Positions 36,631 through 46,293 are shown, counted from the first letter of the stretch. The stretch: 64,000 nucleotides of DNA from Novosphingopyxis sp965218915 (GCF_965218915.1 NZ_OZ244708.1:682001-746000); one strand, 5' to 3'. The notes: a model not told the origin generated them from the letters alone. Numbers and translations are program-made.

Positions 36631-39600
36631 CCGTGGAAGTGTCCCTTGCAGCGCGTTTCCGGCGATCCGCGCGTCTAGATGCCGATTTCGGCACCGCCAG
36701 GGCGGTAGAGGGTTTCCACTGTCCTGAATCTTTCCGGCTGGCTCTATTCTCTATGGCCGCGCATGTCGGCGAGACGCGGCAGTCGGCCTTCACCTGGACG
36801 GGACCTTATGGCGGCGGAAAGTCGAGTCTCGCGCTCGCGTTTTCCTGCCTCTTCGGCCCTACCGGCGGTGCCCGTGCGAAGGCCGAGGCCGTCTTCGGGG
36901 AAGAGGTCGTCGGTTCGCTTCGCTCCAACCTTCCCTCGTTCCCCGCTCGCTGGACCGTTCTCCCTTTGGTGATGGAGCGTCGTTCCATCGCGGATCAGCT
37001 CTCCGAATTGGTGGAATTGCCCGTCGGCTCGCTAAATGCGGATTTCCTCGAAGCCCTTCGACGCCGGGTGCGCGATGGACCTGTCGTATTGATGCTGGAC
37101 GAACTAGGTCGCGCATTGGAAGCCGCCGCCGACGGTGATGGCGATCTTGACCTTTTGCAGGATCTTGCCGAGCTGGCTTCGCGGAGCGACGGCCGGTTGA
37201 TAGTCATAGGGATTCTTCATCAGTCCTTCGGGGATTACGCGGAGCGCCTTGGCCGCAAGGCCAGGGACTCCTGGGCCAAAATACAGGGGCGCTATGTCGA
37301 TATCCCGATATCGGTTTCCTTGGAGGAGACGGTCGAGCTGATCGCGGAAGCTATCGGACCTGTTCGCGGCGTTAGGAAGGCCATGCCGTTGGCGCGGCGA
37401 TGCGTCGATGAACTGCGTCCTGCCCTGGACAAAGACGCCGTGAAGGGAATGGCGCGCAAGCTCGCCCGGACCTATCCATTGCACCCGTTCACCGCATGCC
37501 TGCTGGGTCCGCTCTCGAAACGCCGTTTCGGACAGAACCAGCGCAGCGTCTTTTCCTTCCTCAACTCTTCCGAACCATTCGGCCTGCAGGATGCGCTAAG
37601 CAGCGGAGGCGAATTCTTGGTCTATCCGCCGCACCTGCTGTGGAACTACCTCGTGGCCAACTTCGATGCCGCGATCCTGTCCTCTCCCGATGGACGCCGA
37701 TGGGCCTTGGCACACGACGCCGTCGATCGGGCCGCGGCTCGCGGAGCCGACGAGATGGAACTCGCTGTGCTCAAGGTCGTAGGCATACTCGAATTGTTGA
37801 AGGATCGGTCGAGCCTGGCGGCGAGCCCTTCAACGATCGCCCTGTGCCTGCACGAACAAGAGGCGCCGAAGGTGATGCGCGCCCTTGAGGTGCTTGAGCG
37901 ACATAGCGAGGTGGTCTTTCGCAAACACAGCGGCCTCTACAGGCTTTATGCCGGTTCGGATTTCGATGTCGAGGCCGCGATGGACGAGGCCCTCGCTCGC
38001 TCGCCGATCGTCGATCTTGGCGAGTTGCGTGCATTGGCCGATCTGCAGCCGATACTGGCCAAGCGCCATCACGGTAAGACCGGTGCCATGCGCTGGTTCG
38101 AGACGTCGATAGAACCGCTTTCCAAGCTTCGCGAACTCGAGCCCCCCCCCGAGAGGCAGGACTTGCTCGGCAAAGTCGCTTTCGCACTGCCCCTTGACGG
38201 AGAGCGAGAGGATGAAGCGGCTGGGATATGTTGCCGCGCGGTGCTGGAGGCCGATGGGTATCCCTTGGTCGTGGGATACCACCCCGATGCCGGCGAGATC
38301 GTGCAGTTGATCAGGGAGCTTGTCGCGTTCGGCACGTTCAACGACCAATTTCCGCAGCTCCGCGGCGATCCAGTCGCACGTAGGGAAATCGACGCGCGCA
38401 TTGCCCAGATTCGGCAAAGGCTCGAGATGAAGCTGGCCGCGCTCGTCGATGAATGCGAGTGGTTCACCGGTGGGGTAAAACCTGCAAGATTGACGAAACG
38501 GCTTCTGAACGAACATCTTTCACGGCTCGCCGAAGGTATTTATCCAAGCAGCCCGCTGATACTCAATGAGCTCCTGAATTGTTCCGAGCCTTCCTCGAAC
38601 GCTGTGAGCGCCCGCACGAAGCTACTTAAGCGGATGACGCAGCGCAGTTCGGACGCGGGTCTCGGGTTCACCGGTGCTAACCATCCTGCAGAACGCGGGC
38701 TCTATATCTCCCTCCTTGAGAGGACCGGGATCCACGGCGATGGCGGTTTCACGCCTCCTGCCCCAGATGGGTTAATGCGTCCATTGTGGGACGAGGCGGA
38801 TAAGCTGCTCGCCGCGACCGACGGGATTGTGGAAGGTAATGCGATCATTGCTGCCTGGGGCCGTCCACCTATCGGTTTGAAGGCAGGTCTGGGGCCGGTG
38901 TTCTTCGTTGCTTATCTGCTATCCCGTCGCGAGAGCGTCGCGGTCTATAGCGAAGGGAAGTTCCAAGCCGGCTTCAGCGAGTTGGATGTGGAAATCCTCG
39001 CCCGGAACCCAGCTGATATCGCACTTCGCAAAGTCGATATGACCGGGGTCGTTGGTGCGACTCTGCGGGAGCTCTCGCAGTTGTTAGGTATCGAGGGCGT
39101 GGCTGCGCCACTGGTCGTCGCTCGGGAGATCGTAGGGCAGTTTGACAATCTCGTGCCTTGGACGAGCCGCACCCAGACCCTGTCCCCCCTTACTCTTAAA
39201 GTGCGTGAGATCCTGAAACGCGCTAGCGATCCCAACAAACTTCTTTTCGATGACCTACCGCGGCTCGGACCACCCTCGCAGGATGGCGTTTTCGATGCGC
39301 AACGGACCGCATTGATGCTGCGGAACGCTCTCGCGGAGATGCGGGCTGCGTATCCCGCGGTTCTCGAAGACCTGAAGGAGTTGGTTCTGAAGGAACTCGA
39401 CGTGCGTGACCCTGCCAATGGCGGTATCGCCGAACTTCGGCAGCGCGCGGACAACATTCGGCACATCGGAGGCGACTTGCGTCTAGAAGCGTTCGTGGGC
39501 CGGCTTACGCAGTTCCATGGCACGAGGGAGGACATGGAGGGTCTTGCCGGTGTCGCTGGCAACAAGCTGCCATCGGACTGGAACGACGGTGACCGGGAGC

Positions 39601-39944
39601 GCGCGGTCGTTGGACTGGCCGAACTCGCAGCTGGCTTTCTGAAAATGGAGACGATGGCCCGTGTGAAGGGGCGCAAGGACGGTAGGCACGCCATGGCGGT
39701 TGTCATGAGCAGGGTGGACATGCCGCGCTCTTTGTTCAGCGAATTTCAGGTCTCGGACCAAGACATTGGCAAGGTTGACCGGTTGGCACAGGCGCTCGAC
39801 GAGACCATCGGCAATGGCGGCGGCGTAGTTGAGGAGGGGGAACGTGGAGTAATTCTTGCGGCGCTCGTCAAGGTGGCATCCAGATATTTCGGATCGGATG
39901 ATGAGCCGCTTCTCAAGCCCTTGTTTCAAGAGGAGCCGGTATGA
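36627..39944 (+). CDS. sspC: Large P-loop ATPase, SspC-like
   Basis: A 1,105-residue ATPase. Walker A is at residues 59-66 (GPYGGGKS) and Walker B at 153-159 (VVLMLDE), with an ISVSLEETVELI sensor-like segment after it. The long C-terminal part is helical and has no domain I recognise. It matches the large ATPase SspC of single-strand phosphorothioation systems in position, size class and P-loop type. A run of nine C residues (38142-38150, encoding three Pro) lies in the coding frame and could slip. It overlaps both neighbours by 4 bases, so stoichiometric expression with SspB and SspD is likely. Confidence 0.8.
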   Translation: MTVEVSLAARFRRSARLDADFGTARAVEGFHCPESFRLALFSMAAHVGETRQSAFTWTGPYGGGKSSLALAFSCLFGPTGGARAKAEAVFGEEVVGSLRSNLPSFPARWTVLPLVMERRSIADQLSELVELPVGSLNADFLEALRRRVRDGPVVLMLDELGRALEAAADGDGDLDLLQDLAELASRSDGRLIVIGILHQSFGDYAERLGRKARDSWAKIQGRYVDIPISVSLEETVELIAEAIGPVRGVRKAMPLARRCVDELRPALDKDAVKGMARKLARTYPLHPFTACLLGPLSKRRFGQNQRSVFSFLNSSEPFGLQDALSSGGEFLVYPPHLLWNYLVANFDAAILSSPDGRRWALAHDAVDRAAARGADEMELAVLKVVGILELLKDRSSLAASPSTIALCLHEQEAPKVMRALEVLERHSEVVFRKHSGLYRLYAGSDFDVEAAMDEALARSPIVDLGELRALADLQPILAKRHHGKTGAMRWFETSIEPLSKLRELEPPPERQDLLGKVAFALPLDGEREDEAAGICCRAVLEADGYPLVVGYHPDAGEIVQLIRELVAFGTFNDQFPQLRGDPVARREIDARIAQIRQRLEMKLAALVDECEWFTGGVKPARLTKRLLNEHLSRLAEGIYPSSPLILNELLNCSEPSSNAVSARTKLLKRMTQRSSDAGLGFTGANHPAERGLYISLLERTGIHGDGGFTPPAPDGLMRPLWDEADKLLAATDGIVEGNAIIAAWGRPPIGLKAGLGPVFFVAYLLSRRESVAVYSEGKFQAGFSELDVEILARNPADIALRKVDMTGVVGATLRELSQLLGIEGVAAPLVVAREIVGQFDNLVPWTSRTQTLSPLTLKVREILKRASDPNKLLFDDLPRLGPPSQDGVFDAQRTALMLRNALAEMRAAYPAVLEDLKELVLKELDVRDPANGGIAELRQRADNIRHIGGDLRLEAFVGRLTQFHGTREDMEGLAGVAGNKLPSDWNDGDRERAVVGLAELAAGFLKMETMARVKGRKDGRHAMAVVMSRVDMPRSLFSEFQVSDQDIGKVDRLAQALDETIGNGGGVVEEGERGVILAALVKVASRYFGSDDEPLLKPLFQEEPV

Positions 39945-40774
39945 CTGCGGACCGTCATGTTCTGGGCCTTTCGGGCGGTAAGGATAGCGCCGCGCTGGCG
40001 ATATTCATGCGGCAGCGGCATCCTGAGATCGAGATCGATTATTTTTTTACCGATACAGGCAAAGAGCTGCCCGAGGTCTACGAATATCTGGTGCGGCTTG
40101 AGGGGTATCTCGGTAAGCCGGTTCGTCGTCTGAATCCCGATCGCGATTTCGACTTCTGGCTCAAAAGTTACAAGAGTTACCTGCCCTCGGCGCAGTCGCG
40201 CTGGTGCACGAGGCAGTTGAAGTTGCGCCCGTTCGAGGAATGGGTGCGCGGTTTTCTGGATGCCGGCGAAACTGTCGTGTCCTATGTCGCGATAAGGAGC
40301 GACGAGGAGTATCGGGAGGGATACCAATCGACAAAGGACAGGTTGATGGTTCGCTTGCCCTTCAAGGACGCGGCCATAGACAAGGCCGGTGTCATCGATA
40401 TTCTCGAAGGCTCCGGTCTGGGTCTGCCCGACTATTACAAATGGCGAAGCCGCAGCGGCTGCACTTTCTGCTTTTTCCAGCAGAAAATTGAATGGGTGAG
40501 GTTGCGCGAGCATCATCCCGAGGCTTTTGAGGAAGCCAAGTCCTATGAGAAAACCGCGATGGATCATGGCTCGCCGTTCACTTGGAGCCAGGGAGAATCC
40601 CTCCTCGAACTCGAGATGCCGGAGCGCCGTGAACAGATAAGGCGGGATCACGAGAAGCGGGTCGAACGGGCACGTGGGCGCTTGCGGGCCAATCCGTTGC
40701 GACCGGACGAGCCCAGGGATTTGGATGATGTTTACGCAGGCCCCGCTAAGGCGTGTCTGACTTGCCACAAATGA
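39941..40774 (+). CDS. sspD: PAPS reductase-like ATP pyrophosphatase, SspD/DndC-like
   Basis: A 277-residue protein of the adenine-nucleotide alpha-hydrolase (PP-loop) fold: SGGKDS at residues 11-16, then YFFTDTGKELPEVYEYL, the hallmark of PAPS reductase-like sulfur enzymes. Cys pairs at 174/177 (GCTFC) and 272/275 (CLTC), with another Cys at 89, could bind an iron-sulfur cluster as in DndC. In the pathway it activates the DNA backbone with ATP and accepts sulfur from SspA. It starts inside the sspC stop (ATGA). The next gene, the GHKL protein, begins 37 bases later with GGAGGGG upstream, so transcription very likely continues. Confidence 0.87.
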   Translation: MTADRHVLGLSGGKDSAALAIFMRQRHPEIEIDYFFTDTGKELPEVYEYLVRLEGYLGKPVRRLNPDRDFDFWLKSYKSYLPSAQSRWCTRQLKLRPFEEWVRGFLDAGETVVSYVAIRSDEEYREGYQSTKDRLMVRLPFKDAAIDKAGVIDILEGSGLGLPDYYKWRSRSGCTFCFFQQKIEWVRLREHHPEAFEEAKSYEKTAMDHGSPFTWSQGESLLELEMPERREQIRRDHEKRVERARGRLRANPLRPDEPRDLDDVYAGPAKACLTCHK

Positions 40775-40811
40775 GGAACCCTGTGGGGATTGCTGTTTTG
40801 GAGGGGCGACG

Positions 40812-43298
40812 ATGTTCAAGGTGACTGCGAGAACAGTGCTCGAGTTGGGATCGGAACTGATTAGCTCCGATCCGATAGCTTTCTACGAGTTGATAAAAAA
40901 CGGCATCGATGCGGGCTCCAAGTCGGGTGTCACCGTCGAGTTCGACATCGTGCTCGCTCGCCGCGATCTCGAGGAAGCCAAAGCGGAGATTGCCTCCGCG
41001 ATGAGACTGGCGCAGGTAGCTAACGAAGAGGATTACGGCGAACCTAAGACGGACGGTTCTGATGAGGATGACGGCCATGTCGGGGATGACGAGAATGTCG
41101 GACTCGAGGACGAAGAGGAGTCGTTCGAGGAACTGCGTGACCGTGTTGCCAACAAGCTGATTACCGAAGCCGAGGCGCTGTGGCCGACGGCTCATGATCT
41201 AATTTGCAAGGCAGCCGATCTGGAGGCACTCGCAGCGGCTCTGCACGAGGTCGATGGAATGAACTCTATCACGGTGTCCGACACCGGATCGGGAATGTCG
41301 CTAGAACAGTTGGACACCGTTTTCCTCGTCATCGGAACGACGTCACGCAAGACCGAAATCGATGCGGCACTTGCAACCGGAAGTGAGGAATCTCCTTTTC
41401 TGGGCGAGAAAGGGATCGGCCGGCTTTCGGCGATGCGGTTGGGGGACACCTTGTCGGTCCGCACTTCGCAGACAGGCGACACGCATTACAGCACGATCGA
41501 CATCGATTGGTCCGCATTCGACGACATCACGAAGATGATCGAAGATGTCGAGATCGAACCCAAATTGGGAGATGAGAAGGACGATCCTGTGTCAAGTGGG
41601 ACAGACATTGTCATTCGCAGGCTCAATGCCGATTGGTCCGAGAAACGGGTCGAGTGGTTAGCGACGGATGATTTCTCCCTACTGGTTAATCCCTTGGACA
41701 AGGACAAGAACCAGCGCATTGTCGTTGTTTGGAACGGCAAGCGTGTGCCCATCCAGCGCTTGGACGAGAGCTTCCTCTCGCACGCTAACGCTTTCGTTCG
41801 CGGTGATTACAAAATGAAGCCTGATGGGCCGCAACTGGAATTGCGCATGGAACTTATTAACTTGGGTTTCGAGCATCCCAGGGAAGTCAGCATTGAGACC
41901 GCGCCAACCGATGTCCTGCTTGGAGCGCTGGTAGGCCCCAAGGCCAAGCGCAAGCGAATGAACAAGCGCGACCTAGATTACACCGCACTCGACACCGTTG
42001 GCTCTTTCAAGTTTGAACTGTATTGGTTTAACCGTTCCATACTGCGCAAGCACAAGTCTACTGGCGAATACCAAGCGTTGCGCAATTTGTTGGACCAATG
42101 GATGGGTGTCCGTCTCTACCGTGATGGGTTCAGAGTTTACCCCTACGGCGCGGAGGATGACGATTGGCTCGACCTCGACAAGACCGCGTTAAAATCGAAG
42201 GGTTATGCCCTGAACCGCATTCAACTGATTGGTCAGGCGCAGATCGGCCGCGTGGCCAATCCCAAGCTGATCGATCAGACGAACCGCGAGGGTCTACGCC
42301 AGACCCCCGAAGAAGCCATTCTGAAGGAGACCATCCAGTTCTCGGTCGAACGGCTGAGGGACGAGATGAACCGCATCACTAAGGAGCAGAAAGACGCCAA
42401 ACCTCGCTTTGTAACCGATGAGACCCGCACGCAGGATCTTGAGAAGCGCATGAAGGCCACGATTCGTTCTATAAGCAGGGTGGTTCCCGAAGAGCATCAG
42501 GATGTGGTCGCGGAACTCGAGATGATGCGCGAGGAGTTCTCTAGATATGCGTCCCAAGCCCGTGACCGCATCGCCGATATGGAGAAGGACGCCGATCAGA
42601 TGCTGGCCATGGCCGGTATAGGACTGATGGTTGAGGTCGTTGCGCATGAGCTCACCCGCTCCGCCGAGGACGCGCTGGATATTCTGAATGGTCTGAAGCG
42701 CAAGACCGTCCCGCTAGAAGTGCGCCAGCGCCTGGAGGGTCTACGGGCATCGATGAACAGCATAACCAAACGCTTACGGATCCTCGATCCTTTGAGTGTG
42801 ACCGGCAGGCAGCGCAAAGAACGCTTTAAGCTCGACGAGTTAGTGACCGAAATACTCGATGCCCACGAGGTTCAGTTCGCTCGCCACAAAGTCGATTTGG
42901 AGGTGCTGCAGCCCGATAATTCCGTCACCGTTCAAGCGGTCAAGGGTATGGTCGTGCAGGTTCTCGAAAACCTGATCTCCAACTCATTGTATTGGATGGA
43001 TGTCGAGAAGCAACGGAAGATGTCGCGTCCTTCAAAGTTGACAGTCATCGTCGAGGACAACCCTCCGAGTGTCAGGCTAAGTGACAACGGTCCCGGCATC
43101 TCGTCGCAATATAAGGACCGTGTCTTCGATCTCTTCTTTTCGCTGAAAGACAAAAGCAGGCGTAGGGGATTGGGCTTGTTCATTGCGAGAGAGGCGGCCG
43201 AACATAATGGCGGTTCGCTTATCCTTGATGCGGACATCATCAACGACGAAGGTCGGTTCACTACTTTTGACTATCAAGTGGTCGGAGACCGCAGTTGA
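40812..43298 (+). CDS. Double GHKL protein: HSP90/MutL-like ATPase fused to histidine-kinase-like module
   Basis: An 828-residue soluble protein with two separate GHKL ATP-binding folds. The first (residues about 1-230) has the N box ELIKNGIDAG (26-35), DTGSGM (157-162) and GEKGIGR (198-204) of HSP90/MutL-type ATPases, interrupted by a very acidic loop at about 80-107. A middle region (about 240-560) may match the second domain of these ATPases. The C-terminal 240 residues look like a sensor kinase: an H box VEVVAHELTR with H612, then N box VLENLISNSLYWM, DNGPGIS and RRRGLGLFIAREAAEHNGG. No membrane segment. It follows sspD in the same transcript and its stop overlaps the next gene, a receiver-like protein, so it probably signals to that partner. 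It may sense phosphorothioate status or phage; that is inference. Confidence 0.75.
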   Translation: MFKVTARTVLELGSELISSDPIAFYELIKNGIDAGSKSGVTVEFDIVLARRDLEEAKAEIASAMRLAQVANEEDYGEPKTDGSDEDDGHVGDDENVGLEDEEESFEELRDRVANKLITEAEALWPTAHDLICKAADLEALAAALHEVDGMNSITVSDTGSGMSLEQLDTVFLVIGTTSRKTEIDAALATGSEESPFLGEKGIGRLSAMRLGDTLSVRTSQTGDTHYSTIDIDWSAFDDITKMIEDVEIEPKLGDEKDDPVSSGTDIVIRRLNADWSEKRVEWLATDDFSLLVNPLDKDKNQRIVVVWNGKRVPIQRLDESFLSHANAFVRGDYKMKPDGPQLELRMELINLGFEHPREVSIETAPTDVLLGALVGPKAKRKRMNKRDLDYTALDTVGSFKFELYWFNRSILRKHKSTGEYQALRNLLDQWMGVRLYRDGFRVYPYGAEDDDWLDLDKTALKSKGYALNRIQLIGQAQIGRVANPKLIDQTNREGLRQTPEEAILKETIQFSVERLRDEMNRITKEQKDAKPRFVTDETRTQDLEKRMKATIRSISRVVPEEHQDVVAELEMMREEFSRYASQARDRIADMEKDADQMLAMAGIGLMVEVVAHELTRSAEDALDILNGLKRKTVPLEVRQRLEGLRASMNSITKRLRILDPLSVTGRQRKERFKLDELVTEILDAHEVQFARHKVDLEVLQPDNSVTVQAVKGMVVQVLENLISNSLYWMDVEKQRKMSRPSKLTVIVEDNPPSVRLSDNGPGISSQYKDRVFDLFFSLKDKSRRRGLGLFIAREAAEHNGGSLILDADIINDEGRFTTFDYQVVGDRS

Positions 43299-45244
43299 GC
43301 GACTCCCAGATCGTGGCGAACGCCGGCATCGCGAAAGCCATCATCGTCGATGATGCATATGACGAGGTTCCCTTGGTGGGGGAGTTGGCGGCGGAAGATG
43401 CCTGGGACAACTTCTTCTATGATGCGCAAGGGCCCGATGCCGCGCGCATCGAAGCGATCTACCCAGGATTCGGCGAGGCGGACCGAGGCGAGCTTCGCTC
43501 CGATCAAGAGTTTATCGCTCTGCTTTGGCTGCACCGGGTCAATATAGCCGATCTGCTGAACGGTCTCTTCGAAGCCTATGAACGCAAGGCTGCTACTGAT
43601 GCAGAGTTCCTGCGCCACGCCGAAGAAGCGCTGAAGTCGCTCGCTATTCCGTTTACAAGGCACGGCCGCGACTTCGAAGATGCCGCCGTTTCCGCCGATC
43701 TGATCCTCATTGATCTTTTTCTTGGTCTTCAGCAAAATGATGCCGATCGTAAGCTCACCGTAGACAAACTGAAAGCGGCAATAGCCAGGCGGGATGATGG
43801 TGCCGGACCGCCGGCGATTATCCTTATGTCGCAGGTTCCGACGATCGCTGAACAGGCCCCGGAATTTCGCAAGGACGCCAACCTGCATGCCTCCTCTTTC
43901 AGACATCTGCATAAGCCCAAGTTGGGCGAGGTCGGCAGGGTCGAAGGATTGATCGTAACATTGTCGCTCCATCGCAAGGACAGCAAGGCTCTGTCGGCCT
44001 TCGTGGACACCTGGGAAGAGTGCGCGGTGAAGGCTGCGGAGACGGCAGCAAAGGCGATGAGGAAGATCGATATCGATGACCTCACCCACATACGCACGAT
44101 GCTGTTGCGGCTCGAAGGTGTAAACACGTCGAGCTACATGCTCGACGTGTTCGACCGGGTTCTACAATATGAGATCGAAGCGTTCGTGGAGGTCATTGAT
44201 GCCGCCATTCCACTCGACGACATGGCGGACGATCCGGCACCGCTTGTGATTTCGAACGACCGTGACACCTATGCGATCATCGAGCGGACCCTGTTCGTCA
44301 ATCCGCAACGGCGTGCGCATGCGACGGGGGCGATATGGCCGCTAACGTTCGGCGACATCATCGGCCCGCGCGGAGGAGTAGCGATCAAACCGAGGGGTTT
44401 CTTTACGGGACGCGACGATCTGGTATTTTTCGTAGCGTCCCCGGAATGTGATCTCATAAGGCCGGGAGGTCTCACCACCGCTTTGCTGGTTGCGGGGAGA
44501 TTGATCGAGATCGGTATGACCAGTCGCATCTTGCCGGTTAGGGGCGACAACACCCCGGTGCTGACGTTGCCGAATGGGGAACGGTTTCAGATCGCATGGG
44601 ATTTCGGCGATCTCAGGGCCGTCACCCTTGCGCGGTCCAAGTCTCTGCTCGGCGAGGACGGTGATGCTGTTGTCCTGCGGCGTTTGCGGGACGTGTCGGC
44701 TCTCGCATTACGCCAGCAGCTGCTCACGAACATGGGTCGGGTCGGCGAGATCGCACCCATTCCCCGTTCCTTCAGGTTCAAGGCCGAGATATTCTATCCA
44801 CTGTCGGACAGCACGCTCGAAAGGTTGGATTTGCCCGACGATATGGAGATTGAAGGCAACATCCTCGTTCCCCGCAATACTGATGCCACTGTGATGATCT
44901 TGGACTCGGCGTGCGAGCCGCACCTCAGCACAGCCTTGCTCGAAATCGATGTAAAACGCTTGGCGGCCGGCAGCCAGGCGCAGGTCGCTCTACTTCAACA
45001 GCAGTCCCAGCTGCGCAAACTGTTCCGGTCAGGGTTTCAATGGACGGGGCAGCCGTTGAAGGCGGTCCAGTCTGCAAACCTGCTGAAGGATAACGAGCCG
45101 GAACCCGAAGATCATAAGAAGCCGAAGCTCGAGAAGGTCGGCACGATTGCCACCGACTGCGACTTTAAAGTCAAACTGGGCAGCAAATTGAGGCAGGCCG
45201 GCTTGGTGTTCCAAATTACCGTGGTCGACGTTGATAAATCCTAA
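43295..45244 (+). CDS. Receiver-domain-like partner protein of unknown effector type
   Basis: A 649-residue protein starting at a TTG that overlaps the stop of the GHKL gene (TTGA). The first 210 residues have receiver-domain hallmarks: an acidic pair D19-D20 (KAIIVDDAYDEVP), a candidate phospho-acceptor D140 (ADLILIDLFLG), a hydroxyl residue S179 (AIILMSQVP) and a Lys K207 (FRHLHKPKLGE). About 105 helical residues are inserted between the first strand and the Asp-bearing strand. The remaining 440 residues, including FFVASPECDLIRPGG and RFKAEIFYPLSDSTLE, belong to no family I recognise. I see no nuclease motif, membrane segment or toxin signature. Together with the upstream protein it forms a two-component-like pair at the end of the Ssp operon. 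Confidence 0.65.
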   Translation: MSDSQIVANAGIAKAIIVDDAYDEVPLVGELAAEDAWDNFFYDAQGPDAARIEAIYPGFGEADRGELRSDQEFIALLWLHRVNIADLLNGLFEAYERKAATDAEFLRHAEEALKSLAIPFTRHGRDFEDAAVSADLILIDLFLGLQQNDADRKLTVDKLKAAIARRDDGAGPPAIILMSQVPTIAEQAPEFRKDANLHASSFRHLHKPKLGEVGRVEGLIVTLSLHRKDSKALSAFVDTWEECAVKAAETAAKAMRKIDIDDLTHIRTMLLRLEGVNTSSYMLDVFDRVLQYEIEAFVEVIDAAIPLDDMADDPAPLVISNDRDTYAIIERTLFVNPQRRAHATGAIWPLTFGDIIGPRGGVAIKPRGFFTGRDDLVFFVASPECDLIRPGGLTTALLVAGRLIEIGMTSRILPVRGDNTPVLTLPNGERFQIAWDFGDLRAVTLARSKSLLGEDGDAVVLRRLRDVSALALRQQLLTNMGRVGEIAPIPRSFRFKAEIFYPLSDSTLERLDLPDDMEIEGNILVPRNTDATVMILDSACEPHLSTALLEIDVKRLAAGSQAQVALLQQQSQLRKLFRSGFQWTGQPLKAVQSANLLKDNEPEPEDHKKPKLEKVGTIATDCDFKVKLGSKLRQAGLVFQITVVDVDKS

Positions 45245-45346
45245 TAATCTGCAGCCGTCAGCGATTACCGTTTAAAGGCCTCTTCGGCATTTATATACGC
45301 TTGGGCGCTCCAAAACAGCTGGCGGCCTCACGGGCAAGCTGATCTG

Positions 45347-45480
45347 CGGTTCTGAGCGATTACGACGATGATCCCGTGAACGATCCGCCGATCATCAACC
45401 TACGGCACCCTATGCGACAAAGGAAATACGGCTCGGTCCGGCGCAACTGCGCCTTCAACAACCCGGTCAGATCACTCATG
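45347..45480 (-). pseudogene. N-terminal remnant of an IS5-family transposase
   Basis: On the minus strand a frame starting MSDLTGLLKAQLRRTEPYF and, after a frameshift, VDDRRIVHGIIVVIA matches the start of IS5-type transposases (MSDLYWL..., RVDDRRV..G). The remainder is missing. It is followed on the plus side by the C-terminal remnant of a similar element. Confidence 0.65.
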
Positions 45481-45540
45481 GCACTGCCCCCTCCAGAGCT
45501 ACCAACGAACCAGATTATCAAGCCTGTGGGAATTTAATAG

Positions 45541-46070
45541 GTCCTGGGCCTAGGAGCCGTGACAATAACCGGGGCCAGATGACGGCGGCGACGAGTTGGA
45601 CCATTGAGAGATAGGCTCTTGTGGTCTGCTCATAGCGCGTGCCGATGCGTCGGAAGTTTTTGTCTTTGCTGAAGAAACGCTCGACGAGATTGGGCTCCTT
45701 TTAGATATCGCCGTCATGGTCAACGCGTGTGGCGCGGCTCCGGCTGGAGGGGATCACGGCCTCGCCGGCCTGACCGATCGCGGTGCGGAAGTGATCGGCA
45801 TCGTAGGCTTTGTCGGCGAGGACATGCCTGGCGGGCAGGTCGGCGATGAGTGCATGGCCGTAGGTGACGTCGCCGGCCTGGCCGGGCGTGACAATGAAGC
45901 GCACCGGGTTGCCCAGTTCGTCGACCGCGACGTGCAGCTTGGTGGTCAGCCCGCCTCGGCTGCGGCCGATGGCGCGATCTTCAGGCCCCCTTTTTGCCCG
46001 TGGCATGCTGTGCGCCCGGACGATGGTGGACTCGACGATCAGGTAATCGAAGCCCTGTGCTTTCTTCTTT
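45541..46070 (-). pseudogene. IS5-family transposase, C-terminal part with an in-frame stop
   Basis: The DDE transposase core is readable: DYLIVESTIVRAH, AIGRSRGGLTTKLH, VLADKAYDADHFR, then a TAA at 45701-45703 in place of the usual aromatic codon, after which the same frame goes on NLVERFFSKDKNFRRIGTRYEQ. The N-terminal third is missing and replaced by unrelated sequence. It is inactive. It separates the Ssp module from the next island module. Confidence 0.85.
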
Positions 46071-46293
46071 GGCAAACCCGTCCTTCTGGCCGAGGTAGTC
46101 TCATGAGCGAAAAGCGGAACTGCATTCCAACTGTTACGGCACTGGACGGGTGTCGTAGGAGCAAATTTATTCCGAAGCCGGTTGGCTGGGTGGCCAAGGA
46201 CTTCTGACGTTGGGAAGCCCACGGTGCCGAACTTCGGATTTTTCAACAGCACGGGCGCGGGCGGGCGAAAAGGCGACCAAACTTAATTTGGGG

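Noticed and set aside
34450..45244. SspE, SspFGH or DndFGH-type restriction genes within the phosphorothioation module
   Set aside because: Looked for DUF262/HNH (SspE-type) and DndFGH-type helicase features in the genes up to 45,244 and saw none.
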